A stretch of DNA of 64,000 nucleotides from Pithys albifrons albifrons (Eukaryota > Chordata > Aves > Passeriformes > Thamnophilidae). Position 1 is the stretch's first letter, and the number at the start of each line of letters is the position of its first letter. The notes under the pieces were generated by a model. That model was not told the origin of the DNA. It searched no databases and saw only the letters and a list, made by a program, of their open reading frames with translations. Of the stretch, positions 1 to 14,321 are shown one piece after another. Where the stretch lies: the NCBI RefSeq assembly GCF_047495875.1, contig NC_092458.1, positions 109,122,227-109,186,226 of the forward strand, in the 5' to 3' direction. The translations under genes were made by a program, and so were the position numbers.

Positions 1-3000
1 ACACTGTGAATGTACTGACTATAAACACATTAGGGTCAGAGAATAAGCTATTTTAGTTACCTGTGGTACAGGTTACCTTTACTTATCGTATTAAAACAAG
101 CGTTGCATCAGCAATGAATTCAGCTAGATATGCTGCCTCTGATCAGCCCAAGACATTGCCCATCTCCTATCACTTCTACACACAACACTGTCCCTGCAAG
201 CTCAATAATGATTACTACTACAGATCACAATGTAGGACAATATTAGCCTGTCCTTTAAGGGTTTTGTTGTATTCTGGCAATATTGAGATGTTTCCCCTAG
301 ATCAAGACCTTTTCCAGTGCAACACAGGCTGTGCAAGTAAGAGTTTTTATCTCCCAAAGATCCCAAGACTTTTTTTTTTTTTAGGACTTCTTGTTAACTT
401 TCAAAATGACAGAGTATTATTTTATGTCATTATTCCAGAGCACTTTTTTTCTTTCTGAAAATGCAAACCAACTCTTTACTACAGCTTTTAACAAGAATCA
501 AAGAATTGAGGGGCTTATTTTAAACCTCAGTAAAGTGGGGAGATTTGCTTTTACAAGAATTCCCTTCTGTTTTATGATTCAATTGGATAACACTTTAAAG
601 ACTTATGGAAATGTAACCCTTTTCCACATTTCTCAGAGCTATCACAACACACAGAACATGAAGTTAAGTTGTATCTTCACTATGAAAGCAGCAAATTGAA
701 TCAGATTGTCTTAAATCTAAGATGAGCTTAATTCAATTTTCAACTAAGTTATTGCAAGGACAAGCATAGGCAGAAGTTTTAAGGGGAAAAGTACTGCTAA
801 GTAAAACAGTTCAACATATAAATCATGCTTAATCAGTAAAACCTGGCTCAAATGCAAAACGTGGCCAGATTCTTAGTTAAAAAAAGAATTCCCAAGCAGC
901 AGGGGGAAATCATAAGGTTTTATATATTTACCAGAGGATGAAGAAAGCAAGCGCAATTATCCAAGCATAGCTCCTTTCAGTGTCCTTACTGGAGAGGTAC
1001 AGGTGCTATTTCACACCTACAGCTGCCTGCACATTACAAGTTACTTTGAAGCAACGTGGCCAAGTTTTTTTCTGCTGTTTACATTTTGCCCATTGTCTGA
1101 CTTCATCATTCACTATAAAAAGACCTGTTAATCAAAGCACAGGCATATAATTCATGGAGTGCTGTGTTCCAAATGACAGAGAGTGACCTTGTCAACTGTT
1201 ACCTAAAAACTAGTTAATTCTGATTTCCAAATGTATAACAAACAGCACTTTCGCCATAAAAATGCTTAAAAATAAATGTATCAAATATGTTTACAAACAA
1301 GGAAAGTTTGGACTAATATTACTGGGGAAGGTGCTGTTGGTTCACATCATATTAGTTTAATTTTCTCCAAGGGAGTAAGACACTGTACTGGTGCAGTGAA
1401 CAGGAATACGGTAATTTTTAAGTATGTTTGGATAATTCAGTAATTTCTGTACATGCTTTGAGGATTGCATGTTTTGGCTATGAATATGTTACATATATTT
1501 TTTAAAGAAACTTTTTATATCATATGAGTTTGGCATGAAACACAAAGAACACACCTCTTAAGAATTTTAAATTGAGACTCCTCAAAACATTTAAAAGGAG
1601 GAAACAAAAGTTATCCAGTTGCACACTTTTCTCCTAAAGTAACATCTTCTTTCTGTTAATAAAATACTGTAAGTCCACTGCCACTGACCAAATGTAGAAT
1701 TTTTTTTGTTAAATTCTGTTTTTTTTAATTGCAACATATCTTTATGATTTTCCAAAATAATTCAAATAAGCAGTGATGAAAAAAATGACAGATGCCCATT
1801 AGCATAACTGACTGCTTGAAAAATAACATTAATGCCTTATTACTTATAACATATTCACCCAAATGTTTCATTAACTTCGTAATGTAATATTAATGAGAAA
1901 GATAACTAAAATTTTCTGGACCCAGCAAGTGCAAACTGCCAGCTAATCATTAAATCCTAGCTCTCCTTTCACTTAGTTTCATCTGCACAGGTTCCTCACA
2001 AATTCCCATTCACAGATCACAAAAGAACAATTTGGGTTACTTCAAGAATTAATTAGACATTTGTATGAAAGCCACTAGAACAACTGCTCCTCCTGCGAGT
2101 TCATAAAGCTGTTTAATTTGCTCTTGTATTTTCATTCAGAGAAGCTGGCAACACCACAATAAAACACAGCATGCAGAGATAGCAAGCCAAATTTCTTACT
2201 TAATTGTTCACTTTCATTTACTATGCTCATTTAAAAGAAGCAAGCACTAACACCTTTTAACCTCAGCAGTGACACAGCTGGGGCACTCTTCACACATAAT
2301 ACGGAGTGACTTAGAATAACGCGCCCCTTGTCAATCTGTAAAGAGCATTCAGGTTGAGATTTAAAGTCTGTACTTGCATTGGCAAAAGGATGAAAACCCC
2401 TCTATTGTACAGTTTAGCTTTTATTATGTTTATATCTTAGCAGCTAATTGCCTGAAGAAAGGAAAAGAAACCCTGAACAGGAAGCACTGAAATGTGTATT
2501 AAATGCTGAAGAATAATAAGACAACATAATTACTGATTTCTTTTTTTTGGAACATCTTACCTTCTTCACTGAGGAGTTAAATAGCCATTTGAATGATGCT
2601 CTTTTGCCAAAGTTGTCTTTATAAAGCTTCTATTGAGCAGAAGTAATAGACAGACTCCTATATGGGAGACAGGACAGATCGGATTTCTGTATTCAGCAGA
2701 GGTATTCTAAGAGAAACTTGGCTTAGCCATGGAAATAATGTCACTGAAAAGTCAGAGTGTGCCCTGTGGAGAGCTAATCGAGGGTGGAGATGAAGATAAT
2801 CCTCCCTCTGAACAGCAGCCCCAGCTAACCATAGCTAAATATCTGCTTCATACTACTGAAATATATTTTCCTACCCTCCAGCTGTGGAGTTGGAAAGCAC
2901 TGGTGCATCTTTCACCTTAGACAGGAAACTCTTTTAAAGATTTTCAAATTCACTATCTGCAAAGGAAAATGCAGCCACTCCGACTTATATGCAATGAAAA

Positions 3001-6000
3001 ACTGGCTTGAGCATACCAGCACTGATGTCCATCTGTCAGCATGGCACTCAGCCCACAGACAAGGTGGAACGCCAGTTTCAATAGGGCGTAGGTGCCAATT
3101 AAATACAAATTTAGAGTGATAGCCTGCAGAAGGCAGAAAATAGCATAGATTCTGCAAAGAGGCATTCCTGATGGTAAATACTGCCAAATGTTTTATTGTA
3201 AGGGATCACTTATGTTTATGATAGCACGCATTACGAGTCAGATCCAAACGCCATGAAAGTCAAAGTAGCCTTCCAAACACTGCAGAAAGTATACATATGT
3301 AATATGTGTCTAAGTCTGCTCTTACTAACTTGAATAGCAAGACTATTTAATTCATCAGAACAACAGAGGCCTTAGAGAACGTGCCTTTTTCCAATCAATC
3401 TACATGACAGTGAAACTCTCTGCCGCACAGAAAGTACTAATTATGTGTGATTGACAAGGTAAAAAGAAAGACTGCAATGCTTACCCTAAAAAAAAAAACC
3501 CCTCACACAACACAAAACACACTAAAAGAAAGCTTGGCTGGTTGTAGTTCTGTCAGCATCCTCCCCCATGGCAAGCAGGTTGCAATTAAATAATATTCAT
3601 TCCAGCTACCTCCCAATCAATTTCTGAAATAAGTGTGTTACCAAGATAAACAAAAGCTGGAAATTTGCTTTTATTCTTCAGTGAATAGTGTTTGAGGAAT
3701 AAAAAAATATATTAAGGCACTATTGTTCATTGACAACAAAGACTCTCAAAGTTCTTTATCATTTCCCTCCTTTTTTTTCACTACCTACCTTCCAACCCCT
3801 GCTTCTCCAGTTTTCCAGGACACTTTTCCTCCTACAGAACATATTTCCCTGAGATAAAGCAAGATAAAAATACCACAACATAAAACCTAAGGATTTCTGT
3901 GAACTGCAAGAGGTAAGAAGGGAAGAGCTAGAAAAGCAGGAAAAAGACAGGTAGCAGCCAAAGACCAGCTGATATCAAACAAGTCAGACCTCACAGGTGT
4001 GAAATCCAAATTAAAAGCTATAGGAAACAGCTGAGTGTGGGAAGAACTGAGAGGGCAATGGTTCAGATAGGTTAAAACAAGAGCAGTTGTGGGTAGTCAG
4101 AGTTACGGGCTGTGGTGCTTTTGGAGCTCTGTGAGGCCAGAGTTGGAAGATAAACAAATGGAGCATGTAATAGGGTTTCTCTTCCCAGGAATGTGGGCAA
4201 CATCACAGTAGGCTTTCAGATAAAATGACCCCTCTAAATGCAATCAGCTCTTCTTCAGTCTCTCTTTTTCCCCACTTACAACCTCAACCCCCGTGCCCCT
4301 CATCCACACTGTCACCCTCACGTGTTTACAAACAGTGCTGATTGTACAGATAAACTGTTCTGAAAGTTTGCAAGAGACATTACTGTGTTTCATGCAACAC
4401 ACTTTAAATGGAAAAGTGTCGCATGGGCACACTTATAGTATGAGAGCTGAACATCTTGGTATTAATGCAGTTCTTGCTGCTTGTTTCTGTGAGGTATATC
4501 ACACAAACAACCTTCGCATTCCCAAGCTTTCCGTAAAGCTGTGTCTGAACAGGGAAGCAACACTTCATTTCCAATACCTGTCTGTGTTCTTCTGTCAAAA
4601 TTACAGCATTTCGGAGTGTCAGATTCAGCTATCAGGTGGATTTCTGCCACTACAACAGAATATTTCTTCCTTTTCCTTTTTTTTTTTTTCCAAAAATAAG
4701 GAGGTTATAGTTGTTATTATTCAGACAGAAAATAAGTAAAAAAATCCCATAAAAATAATAATTTTTCTAATGTTTTCATAGCACATTTGATAAAATGCTC
4801 ACCATTATTTTTCATTAATTGATGCCAGAAAAATCAATATCTGTTGCACAAGGAACTGAACTTTATAGAGATGTGTAAGCATCTGTCCTGCATTAGTAAA
4901 AGACACAAGGAAGATCTTCCAGGATTCCTGGCATCAAGTTCTTCATATATTACTATCTCTAGGTGCAAGTTTGGATTTGGGTGGTTTTTTCTATTTAAAT
5001 CTTCTCTTAGAAAAACCTTGAAGCATGAATCTCATATTGGGGCAGGGGGGAAGGGGAGGAGAAGGACTATTTAATAGCTTTGCATTTGTTTCCCATTTTC
5101 TTTCCCTCCTACAACAACCTTATCATCCTCCTTCCCATCCTGAAAAATGCTAACTGTGGCACACTTTCTGTATCCTGTGCAATACAATCTCATTTACTGA
5201 AAATAGTCTGGGGGAGAGGAGCTTCTGAAAGGTTTAGGGGAGGAGGAATTGTAATATGATTGCCCATTCCTGCAAAAGACCTTGGTAAAGTCACTTTCAC
5301 TGAATTCAGCCCTGAAAAGCATGGAATAACTTATCTCTAACAACAACACAGAACCTTAGGTTATATTCCAGCACAGAATAAAATTAATCACGCTCTAAAA
5401 CACATGAGAACTTCACAAAGGAGAAACAGTAAGAGAATCTGTCAAACACTGGAGAACAAACAGATGATGAGTACCAGAAACAGCAACCAGTTAGTAACAA
5501 AGAACTATAAAGATACAATGCAGTCCTTCAGTGTGGCCTAACCAGTGTATGTTTTCAAATTTGGAAGTGAATTATAAAACCAAAGGTCTGATACAAAAAT
5601 TGTCTTGCAAATTGGGCTATCCTTGCATTCCCTGTAATACACAACAGACGTAGCTTCATAGATTTGAACTTCCACAGCCTGAGAAAGGGGAGAAACTGTG
5701 TTCTGATTTAACAAGATCCTAAATCATTAAACCTCATTAAACTATAATGACAGAAAATTTTAGTTGAATCCACAGTGTTAACATACAGTATAAAGTACAG
5801 AATCTTAATAGAGGATCATTTTCTGCCTTTATCTTACCTAAATCTGAGTAACAGGTTTGAAGAATATATAAAAATTTTAGCATTTCCAAGTACATGCCAC
5901 CCCATCCCAAGCAAAATCAAGACCTGAAATTGTGGGAAAGTATTTCCTTATACTAAGAACTCTTAGCATTGTGTGTGCTGTCTTTAGAACAGCAAAAAAG

Positions 6001-9000
6001 ACCCCTTTCCTGTCTTGTGACAGAGTGTGAGCACAAATTTCCTGGTAAAGGCTCACAGAGCCTTCCCTAGAGTTTAAAGAACATCTGCCATGCTTTTCTG
6101 TAAATAGATGAGTTAAGAGGAGAATATTAAATGGTAGGAGATCAGAGTGCTCTAATTTGGCTGCCTGGAAAACAGACAAAGGGCGATCTCTCAAAGAACA
6201 TCTAAAGCATGGAGACTGATTATTTTTAATAATTATTATTTTATTAATTATTATTAACAATAATGAAGGAAAACAATAGCAATATTATTCCATTTATGTG
6301 TTAAGGGAATACAGCCTCTTTTGGTCATAAATGAGTAAACTAGAATCTCTAAAACTAATTGGGCTAGAAAATTACATGTACTGAGATGTTCATCAACCAG
6401 AATTTACTATCTCAGTGTCTGAACTAAAATAGAGCCTTGTTACCTGAAGGGCTACAACTGGAGACATCCCTGAAGCAACAGACAGATCTGTGGATTAAGA
6501 GACACATTTAATGATCTCTCTGTATGCAAGACTCTCAGATGAAAGGTTTTTCACAAATGGGCTAAGGTAGTCTAAGGCCATAGCCCTACCCCTAAGCTTT
6601 ATAGACTGAGCTGGATCATTCTCTTACAATCCTCAGTTCTGACTGCACAGCAGCCTGACAAGCCATTGGTATGACCTGCAGAAGTATCAGGGAGCTACAA
6701 AATGAATGCATTAATACAAGCATAATGACTTGCTTGTGCCTGTATGTCACAAGTAGAAGAAAATCCTGCTAGGAATTTGGAAAGAGCTGCTGTGCACTGC
6801 CAGGGCATTTCTGAATGCCAGCTGAGACCAAAGCCCTCAAAACCAAATCCCACATAGACAAAAATAAACACAGTTTTTGACTGCTTAAACCACTACCTAC
6901 TGCATTTGCTCATTAAAATCAAAAAGGACCAAAATTTTTCTGAAATCTCAGCCTTACCACCACTTCTTGTGGCCTCTGATGCACAGCCACTGTAGTATGA
7001 AACAGATTTTCTTTATATAAAGCCTCCCTATTACTGAACTACCAAATAGCCTTTTTTTTCTGTACATTTAACATTCCCTTGGGAAAAACTGCCTGAGCAG
7101 AGACCCTTCCTGACTAAGTTGGGACTGGTGCAATGGCTCCCTGTTTTTTTGCTCCTCTCTTCTGCTTTGGGCAGAAGATGCCGTACCGACAGTGCACCGA
7201 GCTGGGCTGTTTCCCACATCCTACCTGCTCTTTAACTCCAAGACCATAAGACACTCTTCTTAATAGCTCTAAACCCAGGCGCCTGTGGACATTGCCCTCA
7301 TCCTACATTGCCAAAGAAGAGTGAACTGAGGATCAAGCACTTCACCTTTTGAAGGGAAACAGATGTTGTTCAAGTTGTTCCTCCAGAAACTTGCTCTTGG
7401 TATCAGGGATCAGGAAGGAGTAAGTTAATCAGCCATTTCCTACTTTGTGAGATGCTGCATCATTTTAGAAGGACAGAGTATGAGTGACTGTCAGAAAGAA
7501 GGTGCTAGTCTGGCTGAACTTGTTCGAAACCATGCTAGGGAAAATCTCATTGTTCCTTAAGATATAAAGAGGAAAACATTCAGTCAGGTTGTGCATGGTA
7601 CTGAAAAGAGGGGAAAAAATGAAATTACAATTAGAAAGAAAGAAGTTTTACCAACAGGCCACATAATGGATCATTAACCAATACATCCATATTCAGAAGC
7701 CCAGCAGATTTAGTGAGGCACCGTACAGCTCATTAGCACTAGAGATAATAGCCATTGATTAAAAACTGACACATTGATCATTTGTTCTGGCTTTTGATTT
7801 GCCTAAAGCTTCCGCCCAATTTCATACAGTCTCTTACAGCATTTTATCCCCTAGATCATGAAAACTATAGTTTCAGCTTCATGAACACACACCCTTAGTC
7901 CATCTATTTATGGTATTTATGCAGCATGTCCATTGATAGGTTCCTGCCCATATAATTTAGTCATAAAACCTTGCCAGGCCCATGACATGATTTGCTTCAA
8001 ATTATTAAACCACTTTGTTCATTATTTATTATTGCAATATTGTTTGCCCTGCAACAGCTAAGGTTATGTTAGCATTTCCATTACAAACACAGATACATCA
8101 AGGGATTTAAAACTTGACTGTAAAAATCTTGCTCTAGGCTGGGAATCTGCAGACAAGGTTTCAGCTGACAAGAGATTTTTTTTTAAACACTTTGTGCTAA
8201 GAATGAAAACAAAATCCATCTCCTAACAATTTGGCTATAGCAATAAGGAAGAAAATAATTGCCATTTGCTATCAAATCACTTTCACATAGACATTTTCCT
8301 AAATTAAGATTTTTATAGTATGCCCTGGGTCATTTTGTTGTATTTCAAAATTATAAGGCAATTCAACTCTGTAAAGCTGGCCACTATATCTTCATAATAG
8401 TTTCATATTTTATGTATGGAACTCAGAAATTGTACAAAAGCACCATACCCTGCACATGTAAATGTAACAAATTGCTATTTAAGGACACATAATGGGCATT
8501 TCTCCCCCTCAATACCCATGCAGAGGGGTTTCAATATAACTTTACAACCAAATTGAAAAAATCCAAATTAATATTAACATTTTTCTATACTGAATAATTT
8601 ATTGGTTCTCCATAAAGTGCTGATCCTATTGCCTATGCCCACCTCATCAGTGTTTATTGGACTAGTGTATATTCTTTAGAAGTGTGGCTATTATTTTTTT
8701 CTGGGATTGTGTGTAGATGTAAACCCCCACCATAGCATGAAATTATAGTTCTTACCAACATTAGGATTTAAAAGATTACCTTTGCAAAGAAAGGCTTCAA
8801 TTTTGACAGTGCATTTGGTAATAATTCAGAGACACAGAGCATTCTATTCTGATAGAGAGACAGACAATTCACCTTCAAAGAAGGTGGAAGTAATCTTTGC
8901 TTGAGGTGCAGCAAATTCCAATACAGTTCACTTTTTCTATTAATGCATAAGCAGATATATGATAAGGATTAATAACAAGCCTATATGGATTTCTGTACTA

Positions 9001-9792
9001 TGTTGTCTCAGGAATCATAAGCAGAATTTCTCCATTTGCTTGTTTATATGGGCACCTATCCAGAGGTAGCTAATGGGTTACCTACATTTTGTATTTTGGT
9101 ATGTCAAATATTTTCAGTTGCAAGGATTTAATGAACCCATCCCTGAGAAGGGAAGCTGGACATTTAACTAATCATTTGTTTCAGACATCCAAGTACTGCT
9201 ACTTTATAATCAAAAGGGTTCTGTATTGCACCTGATTGCAGTTTGTGGAATGTAATTTTGAGACTGAAATGGAGAAAGAGGAAGAGGTTCAGGCTCACAT
9301 GTGGTCACACTTCAGTGTTGAACTTCACTCCTATGACAGCAACATGATGTAACCAGAGGACCTATTTTTATTAATGCAAAAATTGCAGCATAATTGTAAG
9401 GAAAAATCTTTTAAAACAAAATTTAAAAACAATTTTGCTTGGTAGATATGCTGCTCCAGAGATATCTAGAACAATAGAGCACTTTCATCTTGTAACAGCA
9501 AAAAAGAAACATGAAGACTTTATATATCTAAGAAAAAAATCATTTGAATCACATCTGAGAACCCATTTCTCTCAAGCTTAAATCTGTATATCATACCATG
9601 ATTTAACATATTATTTATTTTATCATATAGAGTCAATTATGCTTGCATGTTAATAGATTTAGCTACACTTTTGAATAGACTGGTTTTAGAGTTAGGTATA
9701 GATATTTTACACTCATTGCAGATACATTTGTGAACTTCTTTCTTTTTCCTCTGTAGTACATTTATCAAAATTGGTATTTTCAGTTAAAATGC
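1..9792. other. AT-rich single-copy DNA, no gene recognised
   Basis: This stretch is AT-rich non-repetitive sequence. I see no CR1, LTR, tRNA or recognisable exon in it. The open frames present (the longest about 150 codons, near 4.3-4.7 kb) have no recognisable domain, run through homopolymers and look like chance frames. It contains small A- or T-rich runs and an AT palindrome-like patch near 6,220-6,260. If the CpG-island promoter near 50.8 kb drives a leftward transcript, this would be intron or distal flank, but that is inference. Confidence 0.5.
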
Positions 9793-10190
9793 TGAGGTCA
9801 CTTGGTCTGTTCAGCTGGAAAAGAGGAGACTGAGGGGAGACCTCATTGCAGTTAAAACTTGCTCAAGAGGGGAAGAGGAGGAGCAGCCACTGATCTCTGC
9901 TCTGTGGTGATCAGTGACAGAACCAAAGGGAATGGCCTGAACTTGGGTCAGGGGAGGTTTAGTCTGGGTATTAGGAAAAGAATCTTCACCCAGAATGTGG
10001 CCGGGCACTGGAACAGGCTCCCCAGGGAAGAGGTCACAGCACCAAGGCTTAGAGAGCTCAAGGAGCATTTGGACAATGCTCTCAGACATATGGTGTGACT
10101 CCTGGGGATAGTCCTGTGCAGGGCCAGGAGTTTGACTCAATGATCCCTGGGGGTCCCTTTAAACTCAGGGTATTCTGTGATTATGTGACA
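9793..10190 (+). mobile_element. CR1 LINE, 5'-truncated 3' end
   Basis: About 400 bp match the 3' end of a chicken-repeat-1 non-LTR retrotransposon in sense orientation. The order is right for the end of ORF2 and the 3' UTR: a segment reading CTGTTCAGCTGG..AAGAGGAGACTGAGGGGAGACC, then a 'GGGCACTGGAACAGGCTCCC' block (the HWNRLP peptide of the reverse-transcriptase protein C-terminus), then a GATCCCTGGGGGTCCCTTT-type 3' UTR ending in ATTCTGTGATTATGTG. That ending is a decayed copy of the 8-bp terminal repeat of CR1. An open frame at 9,859-10,098 is the decayed C-terminal part of the element protein. 5' truncation is usual for this family. It is inactive. Confidence 0.93.
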
Positions 10191-10299
10191 CTAACCTTCC
10201 TTTAGCCTTCACAGTCAAATAGGAAAAAAAGCAGTGAGTAAGACCCTATAAAATGATAAAGTAAAGCCCTCTGATCAAACCGTGTACCAAATACAGAAC

Positions 10300-10530
10300 C
10301 ATAGAATCACAGACTAGTTTGAATGGGAAGGGACCTTAAAGCTCATCCAGTTCCAACCCAACATGCCATGGGCAGGGACACCTTCCAGAGACCAGGTTTC
10401 TCAGAGCCCCATCCAACCTGGCCTTGAACACTTCCAGGGATGGGGCATCCACAGCTTCTCTGGGCAATCTCTCCCAGTGTCTCACCATCCTCACAGTAAA
10501 GAATTTCTTCCTATATTATTTCTTCCTAAC
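10300..10530 (-). mobile_element. CR1 LINE fragment, reverse orientation
   Basis: This is a reverse-complement CR1 3' end. It begins with CATAGAATCACAG (the terminal repeat read backward), continues through GGGAAGGGACCTTAAAGCTC and CCATGGGCAGGGACACCTTCC, and runs to CACAGTAAAGAATTTCTTCC, where similarity fades. It faces the CR1 at 9,793-10,190 tail to tail across about 110 bp. The subfamily differs from that neighbour, because the internal block contains the 'GGGCATCCACAGCTTCTCTGGG' class of sequence, so the two are separate insertions. Confidence 0.92.
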
Positions 10531-13500
10531 ATACCTCATGGCATTCCCAACAGATGTGTTCCCCAGCTATTCTTGAGGCTCTTGAACCACAAATAACCCA
10601 CAATTTCTTTGACTAATCCATTTCAGAGGTTTGCCATCTCTATCATTACAAAGACTTGCCAGACATATAGAGAAGTCTTTCATGTTGACATAGAGAAGCT
10701 TAAGAGTCTAGTTTGCTTCCTTCTTTACTTCGAAATCCTCTTTCTGAGCTCATCTTATTTGTTTCCTCTGCTTAATTCCTCTTCCTTGGAAATGTGTTTT
10801 CATATATATTTGTCCCAGAAGATTCTCAGACTCATTCTGAGTAGTCTAATTTGATCCTAATGTGCTGAAAACCCTTACCCTCCTCCCAAAAAACTCCCCT
10901 TTCCTTTCTAAGGCAATCCAAAAACCAGGCAAGTCCCAAAAGGTAAGTTCCTGGCTATCACTTGTATGACTATATTAAGGTTCCTACTAATCTTCTCCCT
11001 GTCAAGCAGGCCATAAACACCAGAGGGCATGTATTCAGCTTCATCAAGTTGGGAAAAAAATAAAAAGAAAAAATTCTGAGTTTCTTTCCTATGAAGTACA
11101 GTTCTGTCCAACAAGCTTTTCAGAAATATTTAGCACAGTTAAAAGTGAATGCTTACCAAGCTGTGCAGTTCAGTGAAAGATACTTACCTATGAGCTTCCC
11201 TCATGGTCCAGCAGAGTTGATGTGATGTCAGTCTATGAACAGAGGGCAGTGATCCAGGCAAGGCTGGATAATAATGTGCTAAAGGCTTGGTTATGACTGG
11301 GAGCGCTAAATGTGTATCCTCAAATAACGTCAAATTGATTTGCAGGTCACCTTTATGTAACCAATACACTCTAATGCTGTACTCCTACCTTTCCTAATTA
11401 ACTTCTTCTTTCAAACACTCCCATTAAGTGGGGAGAGGCAGCAGATATCAAAAAGACATCAGTTTATGTTAATCATGGAACTCCATGAAAGACAGTGAAT
11501 GTTATCTGCTTACTTTAGTTGAGAAACATGTTCTCGCTCTACAGAAACGACCTACAGTTTTCCAGACCTTCCAATTTTACTTTCCATTGCCTTTCCCCCC
11601 GCCACCTCATAATCACTTTTAATTAAATATTCTACCTCTCAAAAGCTGTTAGAGGGGTGTACAGTGATGTGGAAGAGCAGAGTAATTCACAGATATGGTT
11701 AAAAATAGAATCCAACCCAGGTGCCTAAACCACAGGAGTACAATAATGGAAGATTCTTTCATGCTTGCCCTGCTCTCTGCCCCTGCTCTGCTGCATTTCA
11801 GTCTGCCTGAACTCAGCTGCTTCATATGGATAGGGCTCTTCCCTCTGGAGCAAGGAAGGGTTAACTGGTGCTCATGACACTTGTTTGCAGCTCTAGACAC
11901 TGCCACATCCATGACTTTCCTGTACTATCTTATGCAAGTCCATTCAGTTCCCTTGGAAAAATCAGTCCACGGATATATATGTGATAGGGAAAAAAAAAAA
12001 TTCCACAATTGATTTTGACTTTCAAGGAGGATCATTAAAACTAGGACCAGTAATCAGGAGCTTTAAAAGCTCTCATTAAGTATCTTCAAGTAACTGAACA
12101 TCTGAAATTTGAAAATGCATCAATAAGTCTGTTTCAACCACACTTCCTGCCACACAGCAGAGGTGACAGATACACTACAGTAGCTATCGATCTGGAGAAT
12201 TTAGTTTCTGCTCTTTCTCTGGGCTTATCCCCTTTGACTAATTTAGAGAAAGACATTTCTACTATTTTTCTTGTCAACAGGTTACTATGTCATTAAAGGA
12301 ATGGTTACTGATAGAAAGCCATGACAGCCTGGCCATCCCAGCAAATTTTCACTGAGAAGCCTTAAATTACTTTGTGAATGTCTTTCAATCTGGAAATCCA
12401 AAATTAAAATCATTATTAAAAATAAGGTTCAGATAAGTTTGTTGCCAGCAACAAAAATCCGGTGCCTACTAAGGTCGTTTAATAGTTTTTGTTTGCTTCT
12501 TTTAAGTTATTTGTTTCAATGTGTTGTCTGTGTCTGTTAGCTAAGCTATGAAAGAACTGTCTGGAGACTCTGGGACTGAAATTCAAACTCGTTTTGTGAG
12601 GTAGCATCTATTTCCCTGTCAGAAGGAACTATCTCGGGACCTCCTTCATGCCTCTCAGAACAGCCATGAGATTAAAGTTTTCTCTATAATACCCAGGGGG
12701 AACACTTCAGAAAGCAGTTTAAAATTTAAACAGATAATTCAAAAGGAAGCCACATTGCCATGGCAGGGTCCACTCATCTGCTGAAGGGGAAGTGGGTTAA
12801 CCAGGGGCTAGAAAACTCCCCCTTTGGACTACAGTCCTTCCCCACAGGACCTTCTTGTGCTATTCTGGAGATACAAGGATGTGTTTGAGGAAAGGCCCTA
12901 ATTGATCCCAGAGCTGGGTGGCCTCTTGGCCCAGAGGAAATAAGAAGTGGACTACTGGAGTGAGACATAGATAGGCAGAGCATTAAAAAACATTAGGTTT
13001 TAAACATGACGAAAGTGGGATTACTTACTGATATTGATTACCTGTAAAGGTATAAAAATTTTTTTCCCATTTTTAAAAACATTTTAGAAAGGCAATTCTT
13101 TTAGAAGTTTAATTATCTTCATATCCTGGAACACAGGAAATTGAGAAATGGTTGTTTGACACAGGATAGGCAGGTAGTGGGAACTCTTTAGCTTGTATTG
13201 CCACTGACATTTGTCTCTCATCCAGCTACAGCTTGGACAGTCACTCCTGATACCACATAAGTGCTAAACCAATCAAGCATAAGCACAGCCTTTTGGATAG
13301 TTTAAAAGTAAACTCGAAATTAACAACTAGCCTTATTTTCCCTTACTATATTTTGCCATTCCCACACAGATCCAAAACAGAAATGGTCTAGATTATACAA
13401 ATTTCATCAGCTTATCTACAATCACATAAACCAAAGCAAGCCTCGAGGTGATACTCTTAATTTCATTCAGATGAAGGTCATATTGATTTACCTAAGCTAT

Positions 13501-14261
13501 AACCATTCAAAACCTGACACTTCAGTCATTCAACTAAACTAGTACTGAAATCTAGTTTAGGTCAAGTGGTGAAAATTATCTTTTTAGACAAATCAGATTC
13601 TTGAATTGTAACAAAAGGAATTGCTTTATTCACACCAGAATCAGGTCTTTTCTTGGAACACATTCGTCTGCCCTTCACTCACTTTCTTTCTTTTCATTTC
13701 TTATACAATACTGTTTATGTATTCCTCCCTAAGGCATAAAACCATATCGTATGTCATGTGTGAACTTGTAAACTCTTTTGAGTACAAGGATAGTAAATTC
13801 TGAACAGTATCATTTCTAATGTCTGAATAACTCTACTAAACAAACCATCTATCAAATACACAAGAAAACATCCTCCGCAAGGTAAGAATTACAGGAAGAA
13901 ATAACAGTGTAAAACTTGCCTTATTTACCTAACAATCGGATCTTAAAACAATCTTATAACCTATTTATTCATAGTAACATGTAAATTGTTTTTACTTTTA
14001 TATTGAACAGTGTCATAGTCATCATGGCATATAGATAATTCATGGGGAAACATTTGTAGAGGGATGCACTTCTAATTACTGCATCACCACGAGCTACACC
14101 AAAAAAGTAAACCCCAGAGGCTTACAGGAAACAAGCCTAAATCTTTCTCTCTCATTGTTATCCTTAAATCCAGGAATAGCACTCTTACAAACAAATTTAA
14201 ATTATTTCTACTGAAGATAAACATTGCTTCTTGATTACACCACTATGAGAAAATTTCATAA
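10531..14261. other. Non-repetitive DNA, no gene recognised
   Basis: No repeat or exon is recognised here. A minus-strand frame ending near 11,188 is followed by a good-looking splice donor (ATAG then GTAAGTATC), and a pyrimidine-rich acceptor-like site lies about 45 bp before it. Without homology this cannot be separated from chance. Confidence 0.4.
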
Positions 14262-14321
14262 AATAATAGAATGGTTTGGGTTGGAAGGGACTTTAAAGAT
14301 CATCTAGTTCCAGCCTTCCTG
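14262..14321 (-). mobile_element. CR1 LINE, 3'-terminal piece of a split copy
   Basis: Sixty bases match the reverse-complemented CR1 terminus: AATAATAGAATGGTTTGGGT, then TGGAAGGGACTTTAAAGATC. The match stops abruptly at the point where the family consensus would go on to CATGGGCAGGGACACC, which is found about 470 bp further on. This is therefore the 3'-end part of the same insertion as 14,793-15,237. Confidence 0.88.

Noticed and set aside
4293..4739. 148-codon plus-strand frame
   Set aside because: It ends in a poly-Phe run from a T homopolymer, has overlapping frames on the opposite strand and no recognisable domain.
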